DNA of 64,000 nt, taken from the NCBI GenBank assembly GCA_030562195.1, contig CM060203.1:16310534-16374533 (forward strand), read 5' to 3'. The notes below the pieces were generated by a model. The model saw nothing but the letters and a program-made list of their open reading frames with translations. It ran no database searches and was not told the origin of the DNA. Positions 1-10,399 of the stretch are shown piece by piece. This stretch comes from Nipponacmea schrenckii (Eukaryota; Mollusca; Gastropoda; Lottiidae). The first letter of the stretch is position 1. Each line of letters opens with the position of its first letter. The translations under genes and the position numbers were made by a program.

Positions 1-225
1 ACTACAAAGACCACTTTCTCATTCAGTCAGATGATTGGATGGTACACCAGTAATAACAAACAATCCAAGCCCTTGATTTCATGCATAATTATAAATCTTT
101 CTGTTAAGGACTCAAATTGTTTGTATTATTTAATGTACAATGCAATCACAAACTTCTGTTAAACAAGAAAGTGGGTGAAACAGTCAAGGTATCAGAAGGT
201 ATACTTTGACATTGTGAAAGATGGG
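1..225. repeat. Foldback MITE family 1, right-hand fragment
   Basis: Contains gattggatggtacaccag and later caagaaagtgggtgaaacag, gtcaaggtatcag and acattgtgaaagatg, in the same order as the right arm of family-1 elements at 58.2 and 30.6 kb. The left part lies outside the window or is degraded. Confidence 0.6.
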
Positions 226-659
226 GGCAGGGGGGGCTTCACGAACACAACCGAATGCTTACTATTTCTTGGTACTCTGATACTAATATGTGCTGAATTC
301 ATTGTTGAAGTCTACTGTATCAAGAAATAGTCACAAACAAAGTATTGTGATGAATTCATACAACCATAAATGATTATAAATAATGAGAAATTCATAGACA
401 TCATCTTTATACACAGTAAATACTAGTTACAGAGGGGAACTGTTCTGACTTGCCAAGTTCATTTGAGGCCAGATATGACTTAACAGCCAGTGTCAAATTC
501 ATTTCCAAAACAATTGTTAGATTAACCAATGCATAAATTGGATAAATCCTCAAAATGTTCAAGGAATCAACATGTAAAGTGGCCTACATACCGATGCAAT
601 TTTATGACCCTAGAATACACTGGCACCTAGAATGCACTGGCAACTAAAATGTTTACAGT

Positions 660-930
660 CTTTCTGTACAGGGTTTTGATTGGCTATATTAACTAATGTA
701 CAATCCAATCAAATGACTGCATTAACAAACTTCCATGATACAAGAAAGGTGGCTATTGCAGTCAAGGTATCAGTACAAAGTTTGCACATTGTAAGATACA
801 AGAAAGGTGGCTATCGCAGTCAAGGTATCAGTACAAAGTTTGCACATTGTAAGATACAAGAAAGGTGGCTATCGCAGTCAAGGTATCAGTACAAAGTTTG
901 TACATTGTAAGATATGACATTGTGGTGTCT
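660..930 (+). repeat. Family-1 MITE right arm with 58-bp tandem tail (3 copies)
   Basis: A right-arm fragment (tacaatccaatcaaatgact, aacaaacttccatgatacaa) is followed by three 58-bp units starting at 737, 795 and 853, each gatacaagaaaggtggctat through acattgtaa. Units differ by one or two bases. The unit is exactly the terminal part of the MITE, so the array grew from a transposon end. The short open frame across it is an artefact. Confidence 0.85.
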
Positions 931-2944
931 GGCTCACATCTTTGTTTGTATTGACACTAAAAATAATGGTGGTACTAAAAATAATGGTTGTCTGAAAAAG
1001 CAGATGTTGAACATCTGGCAAGTCATAATGATTTCCCCTCAGTAATAGAAATAATATAATGATTAAGTGGTATGATATAATAATAATGGGGAGGAGTTTT
1101 GGGGATCATGATATAATAAATAATAATAATAATAATATAACAGTTTACAACCCAGTGGTATTATAATCATTGATTTAAACAGATCTCATTTCAAATAATC
1201 CTGACTTGATTTTCTTTTTTCACATAAACTCCGCCTGTCCAAACTTCAGTAGGGCGTATATTTGAAATAGATCCGTTGTCTGATATGAACGGAATTGAAT
1301 TTTGCCGTCAACTTTTCCGGCACCTTCTGAGATAATGATCAGTTGTCTGAAGATGTTTCAGTTTTTGTTTTAATTTTTTGAACCCCCTTCTGTTTGTTGG
1401 ACGTCTCTTTTACCAAACATTATGTCAATACTGCTATATAATAATAGACCTTCTCATAAGGGCAATTAGAATTAGATCGTTGAAAAATGTCAAGTTGACT
1501 ACAAAATAAATCAACAGCCTTACTTTGATTTCAAACAGGGCTATTGATTTATTTTTTTCCCAACCGGACAATTTTTTAAAACGATATTATTATCCAAATA
1601 GTATCCAATGCAAACAGTACCTTAATGCCATGAATGTTTGTAATATTCATCATAATTGGAACTTAAACTTTCTGAATATATTGTCATACATCAAATCACA
1701 ATAACAACAGACATTTCTGGCATATATGGCCAAATCAATAGCCCTGATTTCAAACCATAGTTTTCTTTAAGTGGATTTTTGCAGTCATAGTGAAATTGGT
1801 TCTTCGCTAGACTTTCACAAGAATTATTTAAAAGAGATTTGTAAAATAGTTTGATAAATAAATAAAACTAGTATATTCAAGGTACAAAAAGTTGATTTAC
1901 AATATAATGTTTTTTCACTTCAATTCATTTCACAATTTCTGCTTCAATTTAAGGGAAAACTAATCCCTTTTATAAATCTACACACTTAAACACTATTCAA
2001 TGTGATTAGCGAAAAAAGCAAGATATAACACATCATAGTAAGCTTCCGTTTTTCAAACCCTTTTATTGTTAATGTTTGTCTGCTTGGACGTCTGCTTGGA
2101 CGTAAACTGGTTGTTATCTGTATCAGTTAAAAGCTGAATCTTTCCCAATTTCTGTCAGCTTTACTTTTCAGGACAGGGTTCAATTTAGATTGGATCATTG
2201 GATCATTTCAGAAGGTAGCATTTCAAATTATTCCAGTTGATTCAAATGGATCTCAATTTCTGATTGTTAAGAAGGAAAAAATGAAATAAATGGAGTTTTA
2301 CATCCTACTCTTCATTAAAAGAGTGTAGTAGAGAATTGTGATATATTTCTAGATTTAGATGATTTTCTCATGAGATATTTACAATTTGATTCATTGATCA
2401 TTGTTATAAAATTTCATTTAGGCTAATCATGAGAATATATGGAATCGCAAACCGCAACGTGATATCATATAAATTGAACCTTGCCTCAGAACATAATCAG
2501 ATGGTTTTTTTGCAGATCTTCCAAAAAAACTAAGACTAAGTTCTCATTCAATTCATCAAATAAGACGTCTGCTAACAATTTTTTAAAAGGGTAGGGAGTA
2601 GTCGATATCATACAGTTCCATCGAACAGTACATCACTATGGCAACTAGAAAGTTCACAAAAATGCATTTGCTTAAAACGTCAACCACAAGTTCCCAACAC
2701 CTAGTTTTAAAAAAAAATAAAATCAAATAATAAATAGGACACAGGCCAGCTGACACAAAAAGCCGACTGATAGACTGTTTGAACAGTAGAAAATATTGAG
2801 CACTAATCACGTAATCTGCTTGGCCGTTTGTATTTACTCCAAACATCACAGGTTTCAAACGCCATTTTTTAGTTCTTCACAATTCACAGCTCACTCACTT
2901 ACAGTGACATTGTTTCTCAAGTTCTAGACGATACTGGTTCAGTT
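930..2944. other. 3' UTR and/or downstream flank, no recognised gene
   Basis: AT-rich DNA left of the stop codon. It holds short ATA/ATAAT runs at about 1075-1140, a SINE tail fragment at 2288-2335 and a duplicated 14-mer 'gtctgcttggac' near 2085-2102. Minus-strand AATAAA hexamers at 2062-2067 and 1547-1552 could end the transcript. No coding signal on either strand. Confidence 0.5.
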
Positions 2945-2982
2945 TCATCTTTGAAAATCATCTACTGGTTTCACAATACCTT
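2945..2982 (-). CDS. PTPN4: PTPN4 last coding exon and stop
   Basis: The acceptor tttctgttttatttacag is followed by AA (completing Glu) and GIVKPVDDFQR, then TGA at 2947-2945. Human PTPN4 ends EEGFVKPLTTSTNK, so this is a natural C-terminus of the same length class. The 3' UTR continues left; minus-strand AATAAA candidates are at 2062-2067 and 1547-1552. The true cleavage site cannot be fixed from sequence. Confidence 0.93.
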
Positions 2983-3477
2983 CTGTAAATAAAACAGAAA
3001 CAGTTAATAAGATAACAGAAAACAACCATATTTTCAGTAATATCAAGTGATCACGTTATCAGTGACGTGATGCATATCATTATAACTTAACACGGTTTGG
3101 GAATTTTCTTCCATTCTGTAAATATCTTTTACTAAATCGCTAATTTCTTAGCAACTAGAAGATGCAGGTCTGAAAAAATTTTACACATGCATTTTTTTTA
3201 ACCCATTTGTGAATACAACGAAGCATCAGGCTTTTTCATGGGAAGATTTTTCTTAAACAAACCAAAATAAAGCCCTTAAAAACATATGGTTATGTTGTAC
3301 TTGCAATCTGATGTCGTTCAAGTACTTAAAATAGTCAAAGTTTCACTTGTTTTGTATCAGCAAGTTATTATCACAAAAGAGCAAATCTCTTTAATATAGG
3401 CTACACAAACAGAAGGGGCAATAACTATATACTTTCATATAAACAAGTACATGCTACAGTCTAGTTTATACACTTAC

Positions 3478-3523
3478 CATGATAAACTCTTAAAATTGCT
3501 TCACATACAAATTTATACTGACT
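3478..3523 (-). CDS. PTPN4: PTPN4 exon: PTP domain last helix
   Basis: A 46-nt exon, acceptor ttgtattttag, donor gtaagtgtat. It encodes SQYKFVCEAILRVYH plus one base. Human PTPN4 has SQYRFVCEAILKVYEEG here, so identity and spacing are clear despite the small size. It sits only about 50 bp from a fragment of the TACCTTGACTG foldback repeat. Confidence 0.95.
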
Positions 3524-3552
3524 CTAAAATACAAAACAAAAATAGTTCATTT

Positions 3553-3680
3553 ATAGGCTCACTAATTGGCTGTACACGATCCAATCAAATCCCTTCATCT
3601 AATCTACAAATTTCTGATACAAGAAAGCTGGCTATTTCAGTCAAGGTATCAGTACGAAGGTTTTTGCCATTGCGGCAGTG
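3553..3680 (+). repeat. Family-1 MITE right-arm fragment
   Basis: Shows ggctgtacacgatccaatca, gatacaagaaagctggctat and gtcaaggtatcagtac, as in the 660-930 copy. It lies in the short intron between the last PTP helix exon and the signature exon. Confidence 0.75.
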
Positions 3681-3902
3681 CCTGAGAACCAAGACACTTT
3701 ATTTTTGTTGCTTTAGAAAGTACTGTAGTATGTTAGACGCATCACAAAGCTATAAAATGTAACATGTGGTAATCCGACACTCTCGCTAACCTGACATTAT
3801 TTTGCAGTGCCAGTTTATGTAGGATTACACTAATTTGACATTATTTTGCGGTGCCAGTGGATATTGGATTAAGCAGGGAGTACACTGTGTATATTTACTC
3901 AC

Positions 3903-4038
3903 AGAGGTTTGAATTAACATGGCTCTTTGGTCGCGCATGTTTTTAACTACTTGTAACGGGATGCATGGTTGGTTAGCTTCTATTAAACACATTGCTGTTT
4001 CCATGGTAATCAACACTCCTGTTCTACCTATACCAGCA
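3903..4038 (-). CDS. PTPN4: PTPN4 exon: PTP signature loop and Q-loop approach
   Basis: A 136-nt exon, acceptor ttgatattgcag, donor gtgagtaaat. With the preceding TGC it gives [10 protein letters not shown], the P-loop with catalytic Cys and phosphate-binding Arg. It continues [17 protein letters not shown] and [30 protein letters not shown] is the family Q-loop segment, Gln positioning the hydrolytic water. All catalytic residues are intact, so the enzyme is predicted active. Confidence 0.99.
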
Positions 4039-4421
4039 CTGCAATATCAATATTTGGTATGGTCAGAAATAAAAATGGTGGGAAAAATTATCTATTTTCA
4101 AAATATAAGACTATCTTCAAAAACACTTGGTCAAACTATGCGAAGATTTCCAGATTCTTCAAAATACACGGAAAGGAGGTTTATTTCATACTTTTCCCAA
4201 CCTGAGTGTCCCAGCCAGTCTGCAAGGAGGGAAAAACAGCAGCAAATGATACTGCCGTACATTTCACTTCTGCACTACTGGCAGGGATAAAAAAAATGCC
4301 ACTGTATAATCTCAACCTATCCCAGCTTGGATTAAATTCTGGACCATTTGAGGTTAGCAAGTATCCATTTCCCTGAGCTACCGCCAGCTATGAGAGACTG
4401 TTTAAGAAGACATTAACCTAC

Positions 4422-4762
4422 CTGCAATGGACTACAGTCGGTTCTACCATGCCGGCTCTACTCTGTCGAACGCGAACAACAAACTGTAAGAAATCTCCAG
4501 GATCATCTGGTACTCCGTGATCGGGCCAAGAGATATATTGCATGTGACGTATATGGCGTTCTTCGTTTGTTTCTACGTGGGTCAGATTAAATTCTCTAAA
4601 CGCGAAGGATGTAGTATCTTCTTCCTTGACACATGTTATTTGTAGGGCACCAAAGTCTTGAGTTTCATAAAGTTCTGGCCAATACTGGTGACATTTGACC
4701 CTACCACGCTCCACTTTAGTTGTTAACATGACTACTAAGGTGCAATGCTGTTCCCAAACCAT
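4422..4762 (-). CDS. PTPN4: PTPN4 exon: PTP domain, WPD loop to catalytic Cys
   Basis: A 341-nt exon, acceptor atttataattttgtag, donor gtaggttaat. It encodes MVWEQHCTLVVMLTTKVERG, RVKCHQYWPELYETQDFG and onward to QYISWPDHGVPDDPGDFLQF and ends at VVHC. WPDHGVPDD contains the general-acid Asp of the mobile WPD loop. The exon ends with TGC AG, so the catalytic Cys codon is the last complete one and the next Ser is split over the intron. KCHQYWPE is the closest match to PTPN3/4 among PTPs. Confidence 0.99.
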
Positions 4763-5065
4763 CTACAAAATTATAAATATAACAGAAAAATGAAATAAAA
4801 TTAAAATGAATTGAGATTAAAATGAAAGTCTGTACCTTCTGGGCTAATGAAGGGCACGCCATGCAGCCTTCCGACCTTCATCACCAGGTTGGAAATTCCG
4901 AAAGTTCATCAAACTATCAAAACATACAGGTGTATACCTGGTATATTGGAGAAATCACTAATGAAACAGGGCTTATGATTGGTTAAATTTCATATAATTT
5001 AGAATATGAAGGTGAAAACAATTTCATAAGATCATAAAAAAAAAACAAAAGACAACTGTACAAAC
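4763..5065. other. Intron, no other feature
   Basis: Intron between the WPD-loop exon and the QGPL exon. Contains a short SINE-like patch (ttctgggctaatgaagggca, 4848-4868) and otherwise unique AT-rich sequence. Confidence 0.6.
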
Positions 5066-5149
5066 CTGCCAAAAGTCAGTACAAGTATTTTGTAAAGGAC
5101 CTTGAGCTGCTATATATCGATTGACAATACCACTTCCAGGGATTTCCAT
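5066..5149 (-). CDS. PTPN4: PTPN4 exon: PTP domain, IAAQGPL motif
   Basis: An 84-nt exon, acceptor ctaatttttgtag, donor gtttgtacag (gttt, a weaker donor). It encodes [20 protein letters not shown] and [21 protein letters not shown] is PTP motif 3, shared by classical PTPs. Phase 0 at both ends. Confidence 0.97.
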
Positions 5150-5407
5150 CTACAAAAATTAGAACAAATATTCATTTAATTGCTGACAAACCTGTAGTCA
5201 GAATCCATTCTGAAAAGTACAAGAGAACTTGCCGAAAATAACCGCTATCATATTTATTCCAATTGTTCCATCTTCAATTATGATTCCAGTTGACCCAGCT
5301 GTAAAATAGCTACAGATAATCCAGGAAAGTTCAATGTAAAAGGTTTGACCATGGACCAGCAGTGAGCCAAGTTGTTATTCTTGTAAAACCCAGTTATTTC
5401 TACTTAC

Positions 5408-5475
5408 ATTTACAAAATTAGCATTAACATAGTCTCCCGAACAACTTCCTTTTAATATCACCCTAGTTTGATCAT
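5408..5475 (-). CDS. PTPN4: PTPN4 exon: PTP domain, DYVNAN strand
   Basis: A 68-nt exon, acceptor tttttctacaag (less common AAG acceptor), donor gtaagtagaa. It encodes DQTRVILKGSCSGDYVNANF plus VN. D-TRV(I/V)L and DY(V/I)NAN are core PTP strands. It enters with AT, completing the Tyr left by the previous exon. Confidence 0.97.
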
Positions 5476-5570
5476 CTTGTAGAAAAATAAAACATTTAAG
5501 ATTAGAAAATTATGTATCTAGTATTTTTTTTATCAATTTGAACCAAGAACGAAGTAGAACAACATAGTAC

Positions 5571-6091
5571 AGTTTTGAACATTATAAATCTAGACTAGTT
5601 TTGAACTAATAATATAGAATAGTTTCGAAAACCATAAATCTAGAATAGCTTTGAACATCATAAACCTAGAATAGCTTTGAACATCATAAATCTAGAATAG
5701 CTTTGAACATCATAAATCTAGAATAGCTTTGAACATCATAAATCTAGAATAGTTTTGAACATCATAAATCTAGAATAGTTTAGAACATCATAAATCTAGA
5801 ATAGTTTTGAACATCATAAATCTAAAAAAGTTTTGAACATCATAAATCTAGAATAGTTTTGCTCATTATGAATCTAGAAAAGTTTTGAACATTATGAAAC
5901 AGGAATAGTTTTGAACATAATCTAAAATAGTTTTGAACATTATGAATCTAGAAAAGTTTTTGAACATTGTGAATCCAGAATAGTTTTGAACATTATGAAT
6001 CTAAAACAGTTTTGAACATTATAAATCTAGAATAGTTTTGAACATTGTGAATCTAGAATAGTTTTGAACATTATGAATCTAGCATAGTTTT
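5571..6091. repeat. Minisatellite, 27-bp unit, about 19 copies
   Basis: Tandem units of gaacatcataaatctagaat-agttttg, with cat/tat and taaa/tgaa variants. It fills nearly the whole intron between the DYVNAN and pTyr-loop exons, stopping about 80 bp from the 6170 donor. Confidence 0.95.
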
Positions 6092-6169
6092 GATTGGACA
6101 TCGTTGAAAGAACCTGAAATCGCGTAAAACAACAGGGAGGCCTGGCATCTATACGGTCAAAATACTTAC

Positions 6170-6260
6170 AAGGTGAAATATCTCGATATCTATTTTTAGC
6201 TATGTTACATTCTAGTCTAGCTGAATTCATTGACATATTAGGCTTTTTACGGTATAATTG
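6170..6260 (-). CDS. PTPN4: PTPN4 exon: PTP pTyr-recognition loop
   Basis: A 91-nt exon, acceptor tttatatttcag, donor gtaagtattt. It encodes QLYRKKPNMSMNSARLECNI and AKNRYRDISP, with a split Tyr codon. KNRYRDISPYD is the classical phosphotyrosine-recognition loop of PTP domains, the Tyr stacking on the substrate ring. A 27-bp minisatellite starts about 75 bp downstream of the donor and fills most of that intron. Confidence 0.98.
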
Positions 6261-7453
6261 CTGAAATATAAACAAAGTTTAAAAATTAGGCACTGTACAC
6301 AATAATACTTTGTTAAGGTATACTAACATATATTTAACTTGGCCAAAATGAGCCTATGTTCATCAGTGGACTTACTTGGTGTCAATTACTGTAAGGCTAG
6401 AAATTAACGCGTCAACAAATCAAAGCTGCATGGGGTATTGAGACTAAAATGCGAGTACAAAATAATGCGATCCGCGATAAATGTCGCATTTTTTAATAAA
6501 AAAGAAAAAGGCCTCTGGAAAGTATGACAGCTGCTGCTGTATAATTCACCTCTAATCTTATCAATTAACAGTTATTTTCATAAAAACTCAAGCCATGATC
6601 AACGAGGTTTGATAAATGAAATAACTAATCCCCTTCCTTTGATAACTTATCAGCTACAAATTTAGAGACAATTACCTAATCACTTAATCTCGCCCGGTCT
6701 CAATTTAAATAATAATGTCAGCCATATTTATTCACTTGGAAATATGTATTTGAAAAATGCGGATACAAATTAATGCGATCGCGGATAGGTCGCATTTAAG
6801 GCATTAATATCCATCTTGCAATAATTTGTAGCCTTACAGTATACTATATAACGGAATCTCTTTACCATACAATAAATCCATTACTCTAAGTAATTTTAAC
6901 ACACATCTAATAACATTTTTCATCAATTATGTAGTTTGATGGATAAAAACAAATACAAAACACATCTAAATCAATTGGTATAATCAAATTTCTAAAAGTA
7001 TTGTAACATTTAGATTGTTTACATTTAAGTTATCTAAAAATCAGCATTTGTAATTTGGAAAGTTATTATATTACTGTAGATGTTTGATGATCAGATAGTT
7101 TTGTTATTGTGATGTGATATATAACAATATTATCAGAAAGTAAAAGTACCAATAATAATGAATATTACCACACATTCATGGTATTGAAATACAGTTGGAA
7201 ACGCGTTGAATTGTAGTGTAGTATAGTCTTGTCATCAACCAAACATTGTTTAAAAAGTAACAAATTGACAAAACATGATTGTTTGGTAATTTAATTTTTG
7301 AATTTCTTTTTAACTGACCTATACTTGATGCCTGGCAGAGCCTTTTTGCAACAGCCATTTTGCCATGACTGCCGATCATGACCGGCATATAGAGCCATAT
7401 CAACAGCCCTGGGATGGACATGGGTTACAGAAGTAAAGTGAAACAATACCTAC
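6261..7453. other. Intron, degenerate dispersed repeats only
   Basis: Contains paired 'aatgcgatc-cgataa-gtcgcatt' segments at about 6465-6490 and 6770-6800. A stretch at 7030-7110 (ttactgtagatgtttga) recurs at 17860-17920. A patch at 7320-7420 (ccgatcatgaccggcatata) resembles 17530-17580. No coding signal. Confidence 0.55.
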
Positions 7454-7608
7454 CTCAAATTGTGCTAGTGCAGCACCACTATCTAAACTTTCTTGTAATA
7501 GTAATAGTGAAGACTGTAAAGTATTGGTACTGTTAGAACTAGCTATTGTATGGGTTTCTGGAGTATAACTCAAATCTGGCTCATCTGACACATCTTCCCC
7601 TACATAGA
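7454..7608 (-). CDS. PTPN4: PTPN4 exon: PDZ-PTP linker and start of PTP domain
   Basis: A 155-nt exon, acceptor tttcattacag, donor gtaggtattg. It encodes VYVGEDVSDEPDLSYTPETH, then a Ser/Thr run and SLLLLQESLDSGAALAQFE. This matches the short PDZ-PTP hinge (EPDFQYIPE in human) and the first PTP helix ending in QF(D/E)QLYRKKP. The entry phase (two bases) completes GTC (Val). The hinge between PDZ and PTP is where autoinhibition is transmitted in PTPN4 (established). Confidence 0.96.
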
Positions 7609-8041
7609 CTGTAATGAAATAAACCATGTGAACATACCAAATGCTTAGTCATTATAAACAGGTGCACAAGGAGTGTAAGAAGGTAATTCCCAAGAACGTT
7701 GCAAATATGATGCAAAAAGTCAAGTTTCCGTGGAATTCCAGGAACGACAAAAGTCTTTACTGTAAATTTGAATGGTGCAAATTGATGCTATCAGTGTCTC
7801 AGATAGAAGGTTAAGAAAACCAATCTCTTTGACATCATTCCTGACTAACTTGATCCAGAATGCATGAAGTCATTTTTGTAGAACATTTTGCTTTATTTTT
7901 GGTATTTATGTTCATAGATTTCAGCAATAGTCCTTTACACCATTTTCAGGTTTTTTTGGGGTCTTGAATATATAATGTAAATAAATAGTCCTCAGAAGGA
8001 ATTTTGCAATTTTCATACATTTCATCAAAAAAAACTAATAC

Positions 8042-8205
8042 AATGGAGTTTTACATCTTACTCTTCTGCACCTCATGAACTAATGAAGACGGGAAACGCC
8101 GTGCAGTGTGTATTAAGGGAATTTTGTCTGCATATACTCTTTTTGCGAGGGTTCTTCGAAGAGCACAGCCTGTAAACTACATGTACCAGCATGAAGAGAA
8201 AAATA
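8042..8205 (-). repeat. SINE fragment (tRNA-headed family)
   Basis: Begins aatggagttttacatcttac and continues ctaatgaagacgggaaacgc and cgtgcagtgtgt, the tail-side half of the dispersed SINE. It ends close to the PDZ exon donor at 8228. Confidence 0.8.
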
Positions 8206-8228
8206 AAGATTGGATAAATGCGACTCAC

Positions 8229-8442
8229 CATTAGGTCTCACCATGACGACTAGTTCACCCGAGTGAGTTTCTCGTGATGCTTTTATAAACATCACAACCT
8301 GTTCATGGGTATGTTGTGACATATCACGACCATTGATAAATAGAACCTGATCACCTTCATTGAGTCTAGGTATTGACAGGTCGGCAGGAGTATTAGGGGC
8401 AACTCTTGATACTATAATAGGCATTCCCTGATCTGCACCACC
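8229..8442 (-). CDS. PTPN4: PTPN4 exon: PDZ domain, second half
   Basis: A 214-nt exon, acceptor tgttattttcag, donor gtgagtcgca. It encodes [60 protein letters not shown] and [18 protein letters not shown] supplies the alpha-B helix with His at the class-I ligand-selecting position. RPN then joins VY of the next exon, as in human RPNAVY. It leaves in phase 1. Confidence 0.98.
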
Positions 8443-8592
8443 CTGAAAATAACATGACAATATAGTACCAAACATAATCAAATGACAATGTTGAACAAAC
8501 TAATTTTTTGAAATTTATCGTGTCTGTGAAATGCATATCATCTAAGTTGGAGCAAAGCAAGCAAGTTTTTTCAAACTCAAACTTTGAATTAA

Positions 8593-9660
8593 GGGGGTTG
8601 ACAACCCTAAACCTATGTACAAAAAATAGCCGATTTCAACCACTTCTTTTCCACCTATCTGAAATATTTAAATATCAATGGAAAGAGGGGACTTTCAGCT
8701 ATCCAAAAATATAAAATTTATTTCTTTATGACATTTCAACTTTAAGAAATAGGGTATGAAAGATGAACGAAAAAAACGTCAATTATTCCCTTAAAATTAG
8801 CATATCTACTAGGCTATTTAATATAGAAGGTTGAAATATTGCACAACGCAAGTCTACATGTATCTCTACAAAATTACGTTGGCTTTTTGGAAAATTTTGT
8901 TTTGTTTTGAAGATATTGATAGAAATCAAAATTTTGCAAGTGCATTTACGAAAAATAGAATTTTTAAAAAACTATTCATTTTATAAAAAAAAGCCAACGT
9001 AAAGTTATAGAGGACATCGTAAGCTTTATCTGAAGCCAAAGTTTGTAAAAATCGGATAAATTGTAAGCGAGATATGCTTTTGGAAAAATGGCATTTTTTT
9101 TCAACATTTTTCAAACACATGTAAACATTACGTAATTAACGATCATGTTGTTAAAAGATTGTCTTTCATGCTGTAGAAATCTTTAAGCACCTTTTAGGCA
9201 TCAATATGCACCGATATCCAAATAATTGGAGTGCTAAAACAATGGATTAGCACATGTCAAAACCCTTCCACCCACCAATCATAAAATCTTCTCTGTTTAC
9301 ATGTGACGTAATGATTTATGGGACATCACGTGACTTCTGGATTCCCCCGATACACAAACTCTTACTTCACGTGCCGATATTAACAATAACTGACCGGCAA
9401 ACGTAGAGAATGTTTATTTAGCCGATGACGTTGTAATCACAAATATCAACTGACAACGTTATTTGTACGTCTACATAGAGGAATACCCTGTTTTGTTCTA
9501 TAAATAGATTATCTTCACGGACGGATATCAGACGACCTACTGAAGCGATTGAGCTAAAATTTTTACTAGATGAGTTTCTTTTAATGCCAAATAGAATGGA
9601 TATAAACTTAATACGTTTCTTGATTGAAATACACTTCGAACGATAAGGTTGTCAACCCCC
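8593..9660. mobile_element. TTAA-flanked DNA element with 14-bp terminal inverted repeats
   Basis: Both ends carry perfect inverted GGGGGTTGACAACC, directly flanked by TTAA at 8589-8592 and 9661-9664. The TTAA duplication points to the piggyBac or Kolobok superfamilies. The 1,068-bp interior has no transposase-length frame, so it is non-autonomous. An internal hairpin (ttacgttggctttttggaaa near 8875 and aaagccaacgtaaagtt near 8992) is present. It lies in the intron between the two PDZ exons. Confidence 0.85.
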
Positions 9661-10006
9661 TTAAGGACAAGCTATTGTAGCATATCAGCAGGTTACGTTG
9701 AATTGGAGGGTCTAAACCCATTCTGTTACGATGTGTTGGTAGACTCAAATCTAAGAGGTAATGGAGTGTTCTGAATCACAGGTACTTGTGGACAGGATGC
9801 CCTTTGGCATCAATCGACTGGTAAATATCTTAAATGCTTCACCAAAGGTTAGCCTGTCAACAAGTACCAATGGGCACAATAATAGCATGTAGCATGGTAG
9901 CATGTTTTAAAAGATTATCTCCAATAAGAAGAGCGAAATTGTGTTTTCATGGACTTAAACAGACAGAAAGAATGATGCTACCAGGATTGAAAGTATTGAC
10001 ACTTAC

Positions 10007-10096
10007 TTTGACATTAAAACCAAATCTGCCCTGTTCATCTGGTTTCATCCGAATTGTAACCAATCCATGGCCGTCAGTGAACCCATTACTCGTCGG
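10007..10096 (-). CDS. PTPN4: PTPN4 exon: PDZ domain, first half
   Basis: A 90-nt exon, acceptor ttgtctactttcag, donor gtaagtgtca, phase 0 at both ends. It encodes PTSNGFTDGHGLVTIRMKPD and EQGRFGFNVK. The IRMKPDE-GRFGFNVKGG segment includes the GFNV carboxylate-binding loop of the PTPN3/4 PDZ domain (GLGF type). The PDZ domain recruits partners through their C-termini and in PTPN4 is known to inhibit the phosphatase domain through the linker. Confidence 0.97.
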
Positions 10097-10274
10097 CTGA
10101 AAGTAGACAAAAAAAAAACTTTATACTTTAATATAATTTAATATTTTAATTGCCATAACAATCAAATACTGATTATGTACACAACTTTTACCCTTGAATG
10201 TTCAAGTTCATGCTGAGAAAATCTTACCAATTTTCAGGAAAATTTGAGACATTTCAATTTTTAATCAGACATCT

Positions 10275-10392
10275 GTGGTTCCTGCAATTTCCCTCAAACT
10301 AAGCGTTTTATGGAGTCACATAAAAAATCTGCTTATATCACAATAAGACATAAAACGCTTAGTTTAAGTGGAATGCAGGAACAACAAGCGCC
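10275..10392. repeat. Inverted repeat (hairpin, about 33-bp arms)
   Basis: The arms are ttcctgcaatttccctcaaa-ctaagcgttttatg and its near complement cataaaacgcttagtttaag-tggaatgcaggaa around a 30-bp loop. Related 'tggaattgcaggaacc' ends occur at 7725, 13894 and 50755, so this is probably a miniature foldback element. Confidence 0.75.
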
Positions 10393-10399
10393 TGAAAGA

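Noticed and set aside
2583..2858. 91-codon hydrophobic minus-strand frame just downstream of the stop
   Set aside because: Lies in the 3' UTR/flank, AT-rich, not in phase with the gene and matches no known family.
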